A DNA stretch of 64,000 nucleotides from Areca catechu (lineage: Eukaryota; Streptophyta; Magnoliopsida; Arecales; Arecaceae). The position numbers and the translations under genes are program-made. Shown here piece after piece: positions 44,860 through 55,888 of this stretch. The notes beneath the pieces were generated by a model that was not told the origin of the DNA, did no database searches, and worked only from the letters and a program-made list of their open reading frames with translations. Numbering within the stretch: the first letter of the stretch is position 1; each line of letters starts with the position of its first letter. The stretch spans positions 46,345,210 through 46,409,209 of the forward strand of contig CM038047.1 in assembly GCA_021397845.1 (NCBI GenBank), written 5' to 3'.

Positions 44860-46687
44860 GTTGCAACTGATTTTTCGGTTGCAACAAAATATATTTTTTA
44901 AAATTAAATTTGTAACTGGAAATTTTATTTTAAAAAAATTAAAAAAAAATTTGTTATCGAATTTTTGATTGTAAAATTTTTTAAAAAAATTAAAATTAAT
45001 TTTAAAAAAAAATTACAAACAAAAATTCAGTTATAAAATTAAAATAAATTAAAAAAATATTTATAAAAAACATTTTTTTGCAATCGAGTTTTTGGTTACA
45101 AAATTTTTAAAAAATTAAAATTAATTTTAAATAAAATTTTGCAATCAAGAAATTGGTTGCAAAACTAAGAAAAAAGTTTTAAAAAATATTTTTCAATTTT
45201 TATATTTTTGCAACCAAATCTTCGGTTGCAAAATTCTAAAAAAAATAAAATTAATTTTTAATAAAATTTTGCAACCAAAAAATCAGTTGCAAAATTTTAA
45301 AAGAAAATTAAAAATATTTTTCAATTTTCATTTTTTTGCAACCAAATTTTCAGTTGCAAAATTCTGAAAAATTATAATTAATTTTAAATAAAATTTTGCA
45401 ACCGAAAAATCAGTTACAAAATTATGAAATAAACTTAAAAAATTATTTTTAAAAAATAATTTTTTTGCAACTAAATTTTTAAATGCAAAATTCTAGAAAA
45501 AATTAAAATTAATTTTAAATAAAATTTTGCAACCAAAAAATCGGTTGCAAAATTAAGAAAAATATTTTTAAAAATATTTTTCAATTTTCATATTTTTGCA
45601 ATCGAATTTTCGATTGCAAAATTCTAAAAAAAATAAAATTAATTTTAAATAAAATTTTGCAATCAAAAAATTGGTTGAAAAATTAAGAAAAAAACTTTAA
45701 AAAATATTTTTCAAAAATCAATTTTTTTTTGCAACCAAATTTTTGGTTGCCAATTTCTAAAAAAATTAAAATTAATTTTAAATAAAATTTTGTAATTGAG
45801 AAATTGGTGGCAAAATTACAAAATAAACTTAAAAAAAGAAAAAATTTTGCAACCGAATTTTTGATTACAAAATTCTAAAAAAAAATAATTTTAAATGAGA
45901 TTTTGTAACCAAAAAATTGGTTGCAAAATTAAGAAAAAAACTTTAAAAAATATTTTTCAATTTTCATTTTTTTTGTAACTAAATTTTTGGTTGCAAAATT
46001 CCGAAAAAATTAAAATTAATTTTAAATAAAATTTTGCAATTAAAAAATTAGTTGCAAAATTAAGAAAAAAACTTTAAAAAATATTTTTCAAAAATAATTT
46101 TTTTGCAACTAAATTTTTGGTTGCTCAATTTTCATTTTTTTGCAACCAAATTCTCGGTTGCAAAATTTAAAAAAAATAAAATGAAATTTTGTAACCAAAA
46201 ATTTGGTTACAAAATTAAGAAATTAACTTTAAAAAATATTTTTAAAAAATCATTTTTTTGCAACCAAATTTTTGGTTGCAAAATTCTAAAAAAATTAAAA
46301 TTTATTTAAAATGAAATTTTGCAATCAAAAAATCAGTTGCAAAATTATGAAATAAACTTTAAAAAATATTTTTAAAAAATCTTTTTTTTGCAACCGAATT
46401 TTTTGTTGCAAAATTCTAAAAGAAATTAAAATTTATTTTAAATGTAATTTTACAACCAAAAAATTGGTTGCAAAATTAAAAAATAAACTTTAAAAAATAT
46501 TTTTAAATGAATTTCGGTTTCAATTATAAAATCGGTTGAAAAATTGAAATCTTGCAATTGAATTTGCAATCGATTTGAATCGGTTGCTAAATTATTAAAA
46601 AAATAAATTGGTTGTAAAATTGGTTGCAAATATAACCAAAAAAATCGGTTGCAAAATCGGTTGCTAAAATGTTATTTTCTTGTAGTG
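44860..46687. repeat. Right subterminal repeat array of the CACTA element
   Basis: About fifteen units of roughly 110-125 bp, each with a TTTTGCAACCRAA...TCGGTTGCAAAATT pair facing each other, joined by AAAATTAATTTTAAAT-type AT linkers. Decay is mainly CG/TG and CA interchanges within the GCAACCGA motif. Confidence 0.85.
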
Positions 46688-46690
46688 ATA

Positions 46691-47745
46691 TAGCTTGAAA
46701 TAATCATCTAAATAGTGGTATTTGAGATTTCATCATGCCATAACTTCTTATGGATTTGTGATGACTAATGAAGACCACTATGTCTATGTTAAGTGATATG
46801 AGAATGTTTTTATAATTCTAACTCTCTGAGGATGATATTTTGCTAGCTAGAAATTCGATAAGTTTTATCGCCATCATTCAAGAAGGCAATCTTCTAATTT
46901 TAAAATGAAGGACATAGGAGAGGCTACATATGTGCTTGGAGTTAAGAACATGAGAAATCGATCAAAGAAACTCTTAGCCATATCTCAAGAATCATATATC
47001 AGAAAGCTTCTTGAATATTTTAATATGCAAGATTGCAATCCTATTGATATACCAGTAGCAAAGGGTGAAACCTTAAGTCAAAACATGTGCCCAAGGACTC
47101 TAGAAGAGCGTAAATAAATAAAAAATTCCCTTACTCCAGCCCTTTAAGTGTCTTATATATGCTATGATGTGTACTCAGCCTGATATCTACTATATCATTG
47201 GTCAACCGTTTTTAATCAAACCCTGGACCAAAATACTGGAAAGCAGTCAAAAGAGTTTTAAGATATCTACAAGGCACTACAAATTTTTGCTTTTATTATC
47301 AAGGAAAGGATATGTTCTTGATTGGATATATAAATACTGATTATGGTGGAGATCTAGATAAGCACAAATCAACCTTAGGATAAACATTTTTTGATGAACA
47401 ATGGTACTATACATAGAGTAGTAAAAAGCAAACATACATAGCTTTGCCAACCATGGAGGCTGAATTTATTGCATGTGCTGCTACCATGTAAAAAGCAATA
47501 TTGCTTACAAGATTTTTACATCTCCTAAAAATTATCCCTAATGCACATATACCTTTGATATTTTTTTATGATAGCCAAGCAGCAATTGCTTACACCAAAA
47601 CTCCAAAGTATCATGGTAAGACTAAACACATAGACACTAAGTACAATTTTGTTAGAGATATTGTGGTGTGGAAAGTAGTTTTGTAGTATATTTATTTGCA
47701 TCATATGACTTGATCCTTTGATGAAACCAATTCCTAGAGATGTGT
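46691..47745 (+). pseudogene. pol: Old copia element: RT 3' part and RNase H
   Basis: SLK, then WYLRFHHAI, NFKMKDIGEATYVLGV (46905-47117 open), YIRKLLEYFNMQDCNPIDIPVAKGE, then RNase H with KHKSTLG, MEAEFIACAA, FFYDSQAAIAYTKTPKYHGKTKHIDTKYNFVRD and DPLMKPIPRDV at about 47712. The catalytic YVDD region (46830-46860) is unreadable. Stops throughout. Confidence 0.8.
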
Positions 47746-48680
47746 AAATGCACTACTGTATTTACAGACAGTTTCAATGATATGTATATATAATGTTGTT
47801 TTCATTTGTCTTACAAATTTACTAACATATATATACATATTTATTTTTCGAAAAGTTTATCGCTGGACAAAAGATCGGCTTACTCATACAAGTGATAGCC
47901 CAAGCATTAAAAGAGTAGGCTGGGTTGAGACATGATGTGCTCGATGATGAATTAGAGAAAAACAAGTATGTAACATTATATGTTGCCTTGTTAAAGGTCA
48001 AGATGAGGTTCATAACAAAAATGGACTGAACATGATTCTCACTATTATGTACGCCTGAGGAGAAATCAGATGTGAGAACTTGATTAGTCATAGGTAAAGC
48101 TAGCTAATAAAATCTCAATCTAGTTACAAATAGTAAGACTTTGTGATTGAGCTAAGATCCATATGGTAGTATATTTGTATTTACAGATATACACTCTTCT
48201 TTGGATAGAGAACCACCGTAGAATGGTTCATACCACATATATTTGAGATGACCAGTAAAGAAAGTAAGTTAAAATATTGATAGATATTGAATCTTTGCCT
48301 ACCCACTGTATGAGTTTCTTAAGGCTATATATATATAAATTGGCCTCACATTATACCCCATTAGCCTTTCGACTATATTATAAAGTAACATGTGAATATT
48401 TACTACTTTAACGTCCTGCTTAAGGTCATGTATAATTCGACTCTATAGGGCATATTTAGGAAAGCAATTCATATGAAACCAAGCAGTATGAGTGCAATTG
48501 GAAGACTACTTTTGATTACATCTTTACATGCATTCACTGGCCTAGAAAGTTTGAACATAATTGTGAATACATAATGAAAATAAAAAGTCAAGTATAACTT
48601 TTGAGGGATTAAGTATATTTGGTCTGATATAATAAAATAAGTGAGACCTAGATTATGGAGCAAATATTTCAACAATTGTA
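47746..48680. other. Unassigned sequence after the old copia RNase H
   Basis: It should hold the polypurine tract and 3' LTR of the old copia element, but I find no match to 25062-25430. No gene recognised. Confidence 0.4.
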
Positions 48681-49627
48681 TCCACAAGCCATTATAGTCA
48701 TAGCACGATACTCGGCTTCCATAGAGAAGCGTGAGATTATAGCTTGTTTATTTGTTTTCCAAGAAATAGAAAAAAATCAAGAAAAATGCAAGGACAGATA
48801 GTTAAGCACCTAATCATGGGACAGCTGGCCTAATCTAAGTTACAATAAACTATGAGATGTAGAAAGCTAGAAAAAAGAAGAATGCCTTGCCAGAGGTGCC
48901 TTTGAGATTGCGAAGCAAACAAAAAGTAGCATTCGGTTGAAACTAGCGAGGTTAATGCATAAACTGATTAAGAATGTAAAATGAATAAACAATATCAAGC
49001 TGAGTGACTATAAGATAGATGAGTCAGCCAACAAAGCGATGGTAGGAAGAAAGATCATCAGGTAATGAACCACCAGAGTCTATGAACTTTAGATGTAATT
49101 CCATAAGAGTCTCGATAGTTCTAGCTCCCAAGAGGCTCATGTCTTTTAAAATTTTCAAGATATATTTTTGTTATCAAAATATATATATATCTTTGAAAGA
49201 TCAAGCAACCTCGATGCCCAAAAAATATTTTAAGAGTCCCAAATCTCTAATATAAGATTTAGAGTAGAGATGAGACTTAGGTGCACCAATAACAATAATA
49301 GCATTATCTACTAGGATGATATCATCAACATAAACTAAGATGAAGAGTTAATATGTGCCTTGAATGCGAAAGAAAGAGAAATAATTAGCATGGGCCTAAG
49401 AGAAGCCAATATCAAATAAAGCTCGAAAAAAATTTTGAAACCAATTTCTACCAACTTATTAATTTGATGCTATATAATGACTTGTTCAATTTGCAAACTT
49501 GCTTTTCTCGCTAGCAAGAATAATCTGGTAAAATTTTCATAGAAACTTCTTCAAAAAGTTCTCCATGTTAAAATACATTATTGATGTCAAATTAATGTAG
49601 ATCCCAACCATTAATTGTAGTTATTGC
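48681..49627 (-). pseudogene. pol: Minus-strand copia relic: RT 3' part and start of RNase H
   Basis: Reading leftward: TINGWDLH-FDINNVF-HGELFEEVSM (49620-49540, first RT catalytic Asp region), VYVDDIILVDNAIIV (about 49340-49280, catalytic YVDD), YFLGIEVA-like (49230), SLPDDLSSYHRFVG (49080) and SRFSMEAEYRA (48725-48690, RNase H). Stops and frameshifts are frequent. A separate copia family from the others here. No LTRs found. Confidence 0.7.
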
Positions 49628-50503
49628 CGTTGCTTCCCACCCAGGCATCAGAGGTTGCAGGAGAATTGGTGCTCATGGGCTGAACCTACAAAAAAAGCCG
49701 TTACTAGAGATAAGTTTGGCAAGGACCCTCCGATGCTCAAGTTACATGACAGGCAATAGAAAGAAAAAAATGAGAGTGGAGCTGAGAGAGAGATGTTCCA
49801 TTGAGAGAGGGAATGTCCCTTGGGGGTTCCCAAAGAATACCCTTTTATAGGCTCAAAACTGTGATACTTTTAGAAGAGGAAAATTTCTCAGTGCACCTAA
49901 CAAAAAGTGACAGCTTGATGGATCTCGTCTTATACAATATCAGAGAATCACATCACATGTCCAGAATATCTATTTTTTATTTATTAAAAATTTGTCTCTT
50001 CTATGTTGCCAACCATACTTTTTAAATAGTGAGATGGACCGCTGCATGAATATAGTCATGTTTCTCTTAATTACAAGAATTTACTATGAAGTACGAGATT
50101 TGTCTTCCTATTTGCACAAGAAGGTGTATCAAAATGAGCATCAGTTGACTCCTCCTTGGACTGCCTTGTAAAGTGCTGCCAAAGAACTTTATTTGCCCTT
50201 TGGTACAAAGATTCAAGATCGTCCTAAGTACCTGCACCAGGACCAAAGGACTCAGGATACGTTTTTGCCTCTCCCGAAGGTTCCCGAAGGTTATACTGTT
50301 AAGGAGGAATTGAGTCTTTGTAGCCTCCATCAATCTCATGAACCAAAGAGCTCTCCTTCAATGGCCGAGGGTTGATCCGTGACCGAGGATTAGCCAGGCC
50401 GAAGATGGACAAAATGTGCCGTAGATGATGGACAATTGTCAAAAATGAGATCCAGTCCAAGAACCCTCAAGATATCGAGGAAAAGGGGTTAGCCCCCACA
50501 TCA
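49628..50503 (-). mobile_element. Gypsy-type solo LTR splitting the copia relic
   Basis: It sits between the copia codons for CLLVIT (right, about 50510) and TINGW (left, about 49615), which are adjacent in copia RT. In its own orientation it starts TGATGTGGGGGC, like the Tat LTR at 6836 (TGATGTGG), and ends near GGGAAGCAACG. A TTTTATAG box (about 49843 on the plus strand) and the U5-like CCTCCGATGCTCAAGT are typical of such LTRs. Flanking TAACT/TTACT may be the 5-bp duplication; boundaries are approximate by a few bases. Confidence 0.55.
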
Positions 50504-50775
50504 ATAGTAATGACAAGCAAGCATCAAATTGTCACAAGTTTGGCAACCAGGACAAAAGTTTCATTGTAGTCAATGCTTTTTTACTGTATAAATTTCTTGG
50601 CCATAAATCTAGCCTTATATCGTTCAACAATATCATCAGAATTGTTTTTGACCTTATACATCCATTTGCAACCAAAAGGTTATTTTCCAAGAGATATAGA
50701 GTGGTAATGATTAAGGTATATGATTTACTTCAAGAGCTTAAATTTTCTTCTTCATTTTTTCTAGTCATTATGGAG
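50504..50775 (-). pseudogene. pol: Minus-strand copia relic: RT 5' part
   Basis: GCKWMYKVKNNSDDIVERYKARFMAKKFIQ, then DYNETFVLVAKLVTI (reading from about 50700 to 50520), the canonical copia RT start. It continues past the solo LTR at 49627. Confidence 0.7.
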
Positions 50776-51110
50776 ATTCGATAGCCTATGAAAAGGTTTT
50801 AGATTCAGGATTAGAAGGGCAGCAAGAAAAGCACAATGATAGAAAAAAAAAAAAAATCCGAATCAATCTTGTTGTAAACTGCTGGCGGTTGAGAGCTTGT
50901 TCTGGTCGATTGCTTTGTTGGACAAAGACTTCTTTGTTGACTAATCATTGGCCTTTGCATCGATTCCGTTGTTTGATTCAGAAACCGATGGCGCCAAGTT
51001 GTTGCCAGCAAAATCACAGAAGCCATGTGAGCCCCATGCCTCTAAGCTGGTCTACACATGCGCCATGGAAAAGTGGTTCCAATGTGACAACTGACAAGGG
51101 GGAGTGCAAG
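50776..51110. other. Unassigned sequence
   Basis: No gene or element recognised; contains an A14 run near 50840. Confidence 0.4.
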
Positions 51111-51420
51111 TTTTCCAATGTCGCGATCGATTCCACCTCTCTGCCATTAGTAGTTAATTTTCGGGTTCACGATAGGTTCCATGAAATGATTTGATTAAAT
51201 TCAGAAATTTTTTTCAGGATATATAACTAGAGATGGGAGGAAACATTTTACTCTGATAGCTTAGTAAAATTAGGCTGACATACTCTTCAGATGATGAGGG
51301 TATTGCGAAAAAAATAACTATCCAAATCGAACATGGCTTGGCAGGATAGGACTTAGTGAAGGCAGCTACAACGAGGATATTCCTCTCCCATCTCTTTTGT
51401 TTCACCAAAAAAAAATTTTC
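51111..51420 (+). mobile_element. SINE, related to the copy at 11.3-11.9 kb
   Basis: The B-box-like GGGTTCACGATAGG (about 51162) and the following ATTAAATTCAGAAATTTTTTTC match the same stretch of the first SINE (ATTAAATACAGAAATTTTTC). The body (GGCTGACATACTCTTC, CGAACATGGCTTGGCAGGATAGG) and TTTGTTTCACC plus A-tail follow. The 5' end is approximate. Confidence 0.55.
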
Positions 51421-51541
51421 TATTGTAAGGTTTGTTAGACGCTCCGTGCTACAGTGTCTTCGTATCAACTGTTACAAAATATTATCATAGAAAATGACGG
51501 TCAATAATTATAAAATGACACTTTTATGTGATTATATTATT

Positions 51542-51546
51542 ATCGG
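51542..51546 (+). repeat. Target-site duplication, left (ATCGG)
   Basis: ATCGG directly before the 5' LTR; identical at 62611-62615. Confidence 0.9.
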
Positions 51547-52330
51547 TGTTGTACCTTGACGGCTCATCCTCAGCCAGAACCGGTCCATTCTTGCGATCCG
51601 ACCGGGCAACTCCTTCAAGGCTCCGACTGCTACTCCTTCAGAGGTCCAACCCACCAGAGCAGAGGTCCAAACGACCCTCTCTTGCTGGGGTCCGGCCCGT
51701 CGCTCTCCTACAGAGGTCCGACCCACCGGAGCAGAGATCCGAACGACCCTCTCTTGCTAGGGTCCGACCCGTCGCTCTCCTTCAGAGGTCCGACCCACCG
51801 GAGCAGAGGTCCGACCTACCGGAGCAGAGGTCCGAACGACCCTTCAGAGGTTTGGCCTTTGGTCCGGCCGACCGCCTTTCCCTTGGCCGATGTCCGACAA
51901 GCATGCCTTAGCATCCAGGGAATTCCAGAAGTACATTTCTGTTACTACGGGATCCTGCCATCCCAACAGCCCTGCTCCACTGCTTCCACGATGTCGCTGT
52001 ATCTGCGCGCCACGTGGCCACTCTCCAGATTCTCCTAGGGACAGATTGGTCTTTCTCAGCCTCTCTCCTAATGGATTTTGGACTGTTCCGTGCCTATATA
52101 AGATACTCGGGGGACCCCGTTTGAAGGTAGAAGTGCTCTTCCCTCTCCATACGCTGTTCTTTCGTGGATTCCTCCATTCTATTGCCTTCAACCTTCTACT
52201 AACTTAGGCATCGGAGGGTCCCCCGCCGGAACACCACCGGCGCCCTTGGGGACTTTGTTGCAGGTTCACTCGGGAGAGGAGTGCTCCAGCACATCCAGCC
52301 GACCCCGGTCCAGGAGTTGACACCGCAACA
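51547..52330 (+). repeat. 5' LTR of the complete Tat element
   Basis: 784 bp, TGTTGTACCTTGACGG...ACACCGCAACA. It contains about three imperfect 72-bp tandem units (CAGAGGTCCGACCCACCGGAG ... GGTCCGACCCGTCGCTCTC, 51630-51850) and one extra 21-bp unit that accounts for its whole length excess over the 3' LTR. Confidence 0.95.
52095..52102 (+). promoter_or_regulatory. TATA box of the Tat 5' LTR
   Basis: TATATAAG about 235 bp before the LTR end; the 3' LTR has GATATAAG at the same place. Likely promoter for the genomic RNA; the start site would be about 30 bp downstream. Confidence 0.6.
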
Positions 52331-52345
52331 GATTGGCGCTAGAAG
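52331..52345 (+). promoter_or_regulatory. Primer-binding site of the complete Tat element
   Basis: GATTGGCGCTAGAAG directly after the LTR. TGGCGC can pair with tRNAs ending GCGCCA; the match is too short to name the tRNA. Same position and sequence as in the minus-strand Tat element. Confidence 0.6.
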
Positions 52346-52398
52346 AAGGGCGGCTGTTCCTTTCTCTAAAAGGAGGAATCTATCACCCCTGCTACAAA

Positions 52399-54018
52399 AT
52401 GGCTAAGGGTTCCAAATACCACTACCAGGAGAGGTATCTCCCCTTCCAGATCTAAGGAACCTTCCAGGGAGAATGATATCACCGCCACCACCGCTGTTGT
52501 AGCTGAACCTACCATCACATTGGGATTGCAGCAGTTCCAGACTTTAGTGAATCACATCGAAACACTTACTATTGCAGTTCAGCGTTTCCAGGAAGCAGCC
52601 GACAACCGGCAGCAACTACCAGCTGTTTCCTGCACCAATCCTCCAACTACTGCTGAGGGAAGCCGACGGCCGGAGGTCCCTCAGCATTGTTCTCGCATCG
52701 CCGCGGATCCCTGGAGGTCATTGGGCGATCGCTCCGATGGCAAAAGGGCAAGGTCTGCTTCACCTTCCTGCACCGAATCCGTCTCGATCGGCGGTCGTCC
52801 TACTGCCGAACCCCTAAGGGACTATGCCAGCAAGATCATGCGCATGGAGGAGCGCATTGTCGAAATCACCCTTTGGCAGAAGGTCGAAGGGGGAAGGTAT
52901 ACGACTCCCATCCCCCATTCTCTGACGAGATTCTGGCGGGATGATTCCTCGCCACTTCAAGATTCCACAGGTGGATCCCTACGACGGTACCACCGACCCG
53001 ATGGACCATCTGGGCACATACAAAGCCCATATGATGGTACAAGATACCTCCGACGCCCTCCACTGCATCGCCTTCCCTGCCACCCTTAAGAAGACCGCCC
53101 GGATATGGTTCTCCGCTATCCGGCAGGTACGATCCACTCCTTTTCTCAACTCGAATCACTTTTTCTTTCTTATTTCAGGACCTGCAGTTGAACCCCGAGG
53201 AATACCAACTGCCTCTTCCTCGTGCTGCAAAAGGAGGGAGAGACTCTTCGATATTTCATGGCCCGTTTCAACTCAGCGGCTATGGAAGTCCTGGACTTGA
53301 ATGAGGCCGTGGCCATGTCAGCCTTCAAGCGAGGGCTCCGCTCGTCTAAGTTGACCTTCTCCCTGGATAAGAAACTTCTGACAAGCTACACGAACTCCTG
53401 GCCAGAGCGCAGAAGTACACCCTGGCAGAAGAGCAAGCGGCCGGCCGACGTCAAGCAGAGGGAAGACCGACCCCCAAGAAGCGGAGCAATAAGGCTCCTG
53501 AAGTCCGACCTCCGAGTGATAGCCGGCAGTCGGCCCAACACCGAAGTCCGAAGCCAAAGGATTTTCCCCATAGGTTCGAGACTTATGCGCCTCTATCTTT
53601 GCCAAGAGAGAAGATCCTTATGGAGATCGAGAACGAAACCTTCCTGCAAAGGCCTCGACCGATGAGGGGCCCTCCTACCCAAAGAAACAAAGATAAATTC
53701 TGTCGATTTCATAGGGACCACAGGCACAGTACTGAAGAGTGCCTGCAACTGAAAGACGCCATTGAAGACCTCATCCAGAGGGGGTACATGTGCAAGTACG
53801 TCCGACCCCATCAGGATCGGGCCAAAGCATCAAACGCCAGAAACCCTCCGGAGGAGATAGAGCTCCCCAATCAGAGGCCGACCGACGGGGATGTCGGCAT
53901 GTTGCATCGACGGTCCGGAGGAAGTTACGAGGACGGGCTCGATATTACTAAAAGGTCTAGGGGCTCCAATGCAATCATCTTCTCTGATGAAGATCTTCTC
54001 AAGACTCATGTTTTTTAA
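52399..54018 (+). pseudogene. gag: gag of the complete Tat element, frameshifted
   Basis: Three overlapping frames together give the Tat gag order: an N-terminal region (LQQFQTLVNHIETLTIAVQ, 52520 on), PYDGTTDPMDHLGTYK at 52980, EGETLRYFMARFNSAAMEV at 53235, and EKILMEIENETFL then the knuckle CRFHRDHRHSTEEC with all four C/H positions (53701-53742), followed by DAIEDLIQRGYM. Frameshifts fall near 53120-53220 and near 53600. An ATG at 52399 is a possible start but the N-terminal region is not well conserved, so I do not insist on it. Confidence 0.85.
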
Positions 54019-54786
54019 AATGACCCTGTAATCGTGTCAGCAGTGATTGCCACCTACGATGTAAGGAGAATACTTATAGATAATGGAAACTCAATAGAGG
54101 TGTTGTTGTACGATGTTTTTGTGAGAATGAATTTGTCCAGGTCCACGCCGCAGGAATCCCCCACGTCGCTGACATGCTTCGGGGGCAACTCCGTCGGAGT
54201 AGAAGGGGAGATAGTTCTCCCTGTGACGATCAGGACGGAGCCTTTCCAGAAAACCCTCCCTATCAACTTTGTGGTCATTCGGACGACCTCGCCTTACAAT
54301 GCTATCCTGGGCCGACCGGCCCTTAACAAATCCAGAGCCATTGTGTCCACTTATTATTTGTTGGCAAAATTTCCGACCAGGAACGGGGTCGGAGTGATAA
54401 GGGGAGATCATTGGATGGCCAGGCAGTGTTTGACCATTCTGAACCAACAGTCAGAAGGCCGTCCCACTCTGGAGCAACCTGATCCGAGGGCTGAGGCCGA
54501 TGACCTTGGTCAGCCAGGAGAAAGGATTCTGTTTGTCCCCCTTCGGGAGGACGATCCCACCAAAGTCTTTCAGATTGGAGGTTCCCTCAGCAAAGACATT
54601 AAATCAGAACTGATCGGCTTTCTCAGGAGTAACGCCAACGTCTTTGCTTGGTCGGTGTCGGACATGCACGAAATACCATCGGAGGTCATCACTCACCAGC
54701 TCAAGGTGGATCCGACCTACCGACCTGTCCGACAGAAGAAGAGAAGCTTTGCCATTGAAAGGCAGAAGCCATCGATGAGGAAGTGA
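54019..54786 (+). pseudogene. pol: Protease region of the complete Tat element, active site altered
   Basis: One 250-codon frame in which the retropepsin motif reads ILIDNGNSIEVLLYDVF, where D-S-G-S-S is expected: the catalytic Asp remains, but the following Ser is Asn. The C-terminal motif PYNAILGRPALNK and the linker NVFAWSVSDMHEIPSEVITHQL to RT follow. The frame ends with a stop at 54786, just where RT begins in an overlapping frame (54783). Confidence 0.85.
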
Positions 54787-55358
54787 GGAAGCTCTGTGAT
54801 GCTGGCTTCATCAGGGAAGTTCAATATCCTGAGTGGCTAGCGAATGTTGTTATGGTGAAAAAGACCAACGGAAAATGGAGGATCTGTGTAGATTACACTG
54901 ACCTTAACAAGGCCTGTCCAAAGGACAGCTTTCCAATGCCTAAGATTGATCAGCTGGTGGATGCCACGGCCAGCCACCAGCTTCGTAGCTTTATGAATGC
55001 CTTATTCGGCTACAACCAAATCAAGATGCATTTAGAAGATGAGGAGAAGACCGTCTTTGTCACCGACAAGGGTCTGTACTATTATCGGATGATGCCTTTC
55101 GACTTGAAGAATGCCGGTGACACTTTTCAAATGTTGATCAACCGAGTGTTTGAAGGTCAGCTGGGCAGGAACATGGAGGCCTATATGGATGACATGATAG
55201 TGAAGAGTCTCCATAAGGCCGACCATATCAGGGACTTGTGGGAATCCTTTGATGCACTCAGGCACCATCGGATGAAGCTAAACCCCATGAAGTGTACTTT
55301 TGGGATAATCTCTGGCAAGTTCCTTGATTTTTGGTCACACAGAGGGAAATTGAAGTGA
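54783..55358 (+). pseudogene. pol: Reverse transcriptase of the complete Tat element, catalytic Asp lost
   Basis: Contains VMVKKTNGKWRICVDYTDLNKACPKDSFP, RSFMNALFGYNQIKMH, YYRMMPFDLKNAG, and AYMDDMIV (catalytic YMDD). In the second motif the first catalytic Asp (normally FMDAF) is Asn, so the enzyme would be inactive. A frameshift near 55340 (KFLDFWSHRGKLK) separates the thumb. Confidence 0.9.
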
Positions 55359-55888
55359 ACCCCGATAAGATAAAGGCCACCACTGAGATGGCACATCCGA
55401 CCAACAAAAAGTAGGTGCAAGAGCTCACCAGCCGAATCGCCTTTCTCAGCCATTTCATTTTCCGTTCAGCTAAAAAGTCTCTGCCATTCTTCAAAACCCT
55501 GCACCAGTCAGAAAGTTTTGTTTGGACTGACGAATGTCGGTCGGCTTTCGAAGCCCTGAAAGAGTACTTGAAGAACCCTCCATTATTGTCCAAGCCGACG
55601 GAGGGGGAACCTCTGTACCTTTATCTTTTAGCATCGGATGAAGCGATCGACGCCGTCCTCGTGCAAGTCGAAGAGGACGGACAGCAGAAGCCTATCTATT
55701 ATATCAGCAAAGTCCTCCACGATGCCGAAACAAGGTACCCTAAAATGCAAAAGTTGATATATTCTTTGGTCACGTCCGCCAAGCAGCTCCGACCGTATTT
55801 ACAGGCACATCCGATTATCGTGATGACCGACCAACCCCTCAAGGCAATCCTTCGGAGCCTAGACACATCTGGTCGGCTCACCAAGTAG
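55359..55888 (+). pseudogene. pol: First RNase H of the complete Tat element
   Basis: After a frame change: VNPDKIKATTEM, a stop, ELTSRIAFLSHFIFRSAKKSLPFFKTL (end of RT), TDECRSAFEALKEYL, KPTEGEPLYLYLLASDEAIDAVLVQ, IYYISKVLHDAETRYPKMQKLIYSLV and TDQPLKAILRS, ending at TAG 55886-55888 (SGRLTK). Confidence 0.85.

Larger units (their letters stand above)
40982..46687. mobile_element. CACTA (CMC/En-Spm) DNA transposon, non-autonomous, 5.7 kb
   Basis: The right end reversed is CACTACAAGAAAATAACATTTTAGC and the left end is TACTACAAGAAAACACTATTTTAGC, i.e. the CACTA terminus with one C-to-T change. ATA flanks both ends (40979-40981 and 46688-46690), the 3-bp duplication of this superfamily. Subterminal regions are dense arrays of GCAACCGA/TCGGTTGC motifs, as expected for transposase binding sites. 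There is no TNP1/TNP2-type transposase. The interior carries antisense exons of a dynamin-related gene. The host copia RT frame is restored when the element is removed. Confidence 0.95.
25062..47760 (+). mobile_element. Old Ty1/copia element hosting three later insertions
   Basis: A putative 5' LTR (25062-25430) and primer site are followed by scattered plus-strand copia coding: gag (about 27100-27923), the zinc knuckle tail to integrase (38665-40430), RT (40691-40978 continuing at 46691) and RNase H to about 47745. The intervals are occupied by a copia array (27924-38664), a SINE and a CACTA element; removing each rejoins the copia reading frame. I do not find a matching 3' LTR up to 48.6 kb, so the right end is set at the end of RNase H. 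Confidence 0.75.

Noticed and set aside
40990..46690. Regularly spaced GCAACCGA repeats considered as a CRISPR-like or satellite array
   Set aside because: They are AT-linked inverted pairs at the ends of a CACTA element with defined termini and ATA duplication; spacers are not unique.
51556..52038. Open frame with repeated RSDPPEQRSERP-type residues (similar at 61790-61975)
   Set aside because: It is the internal tandem repeat of the Tat LTR; the same DNA occurs in both LTRs and no start context or protein family supports it.
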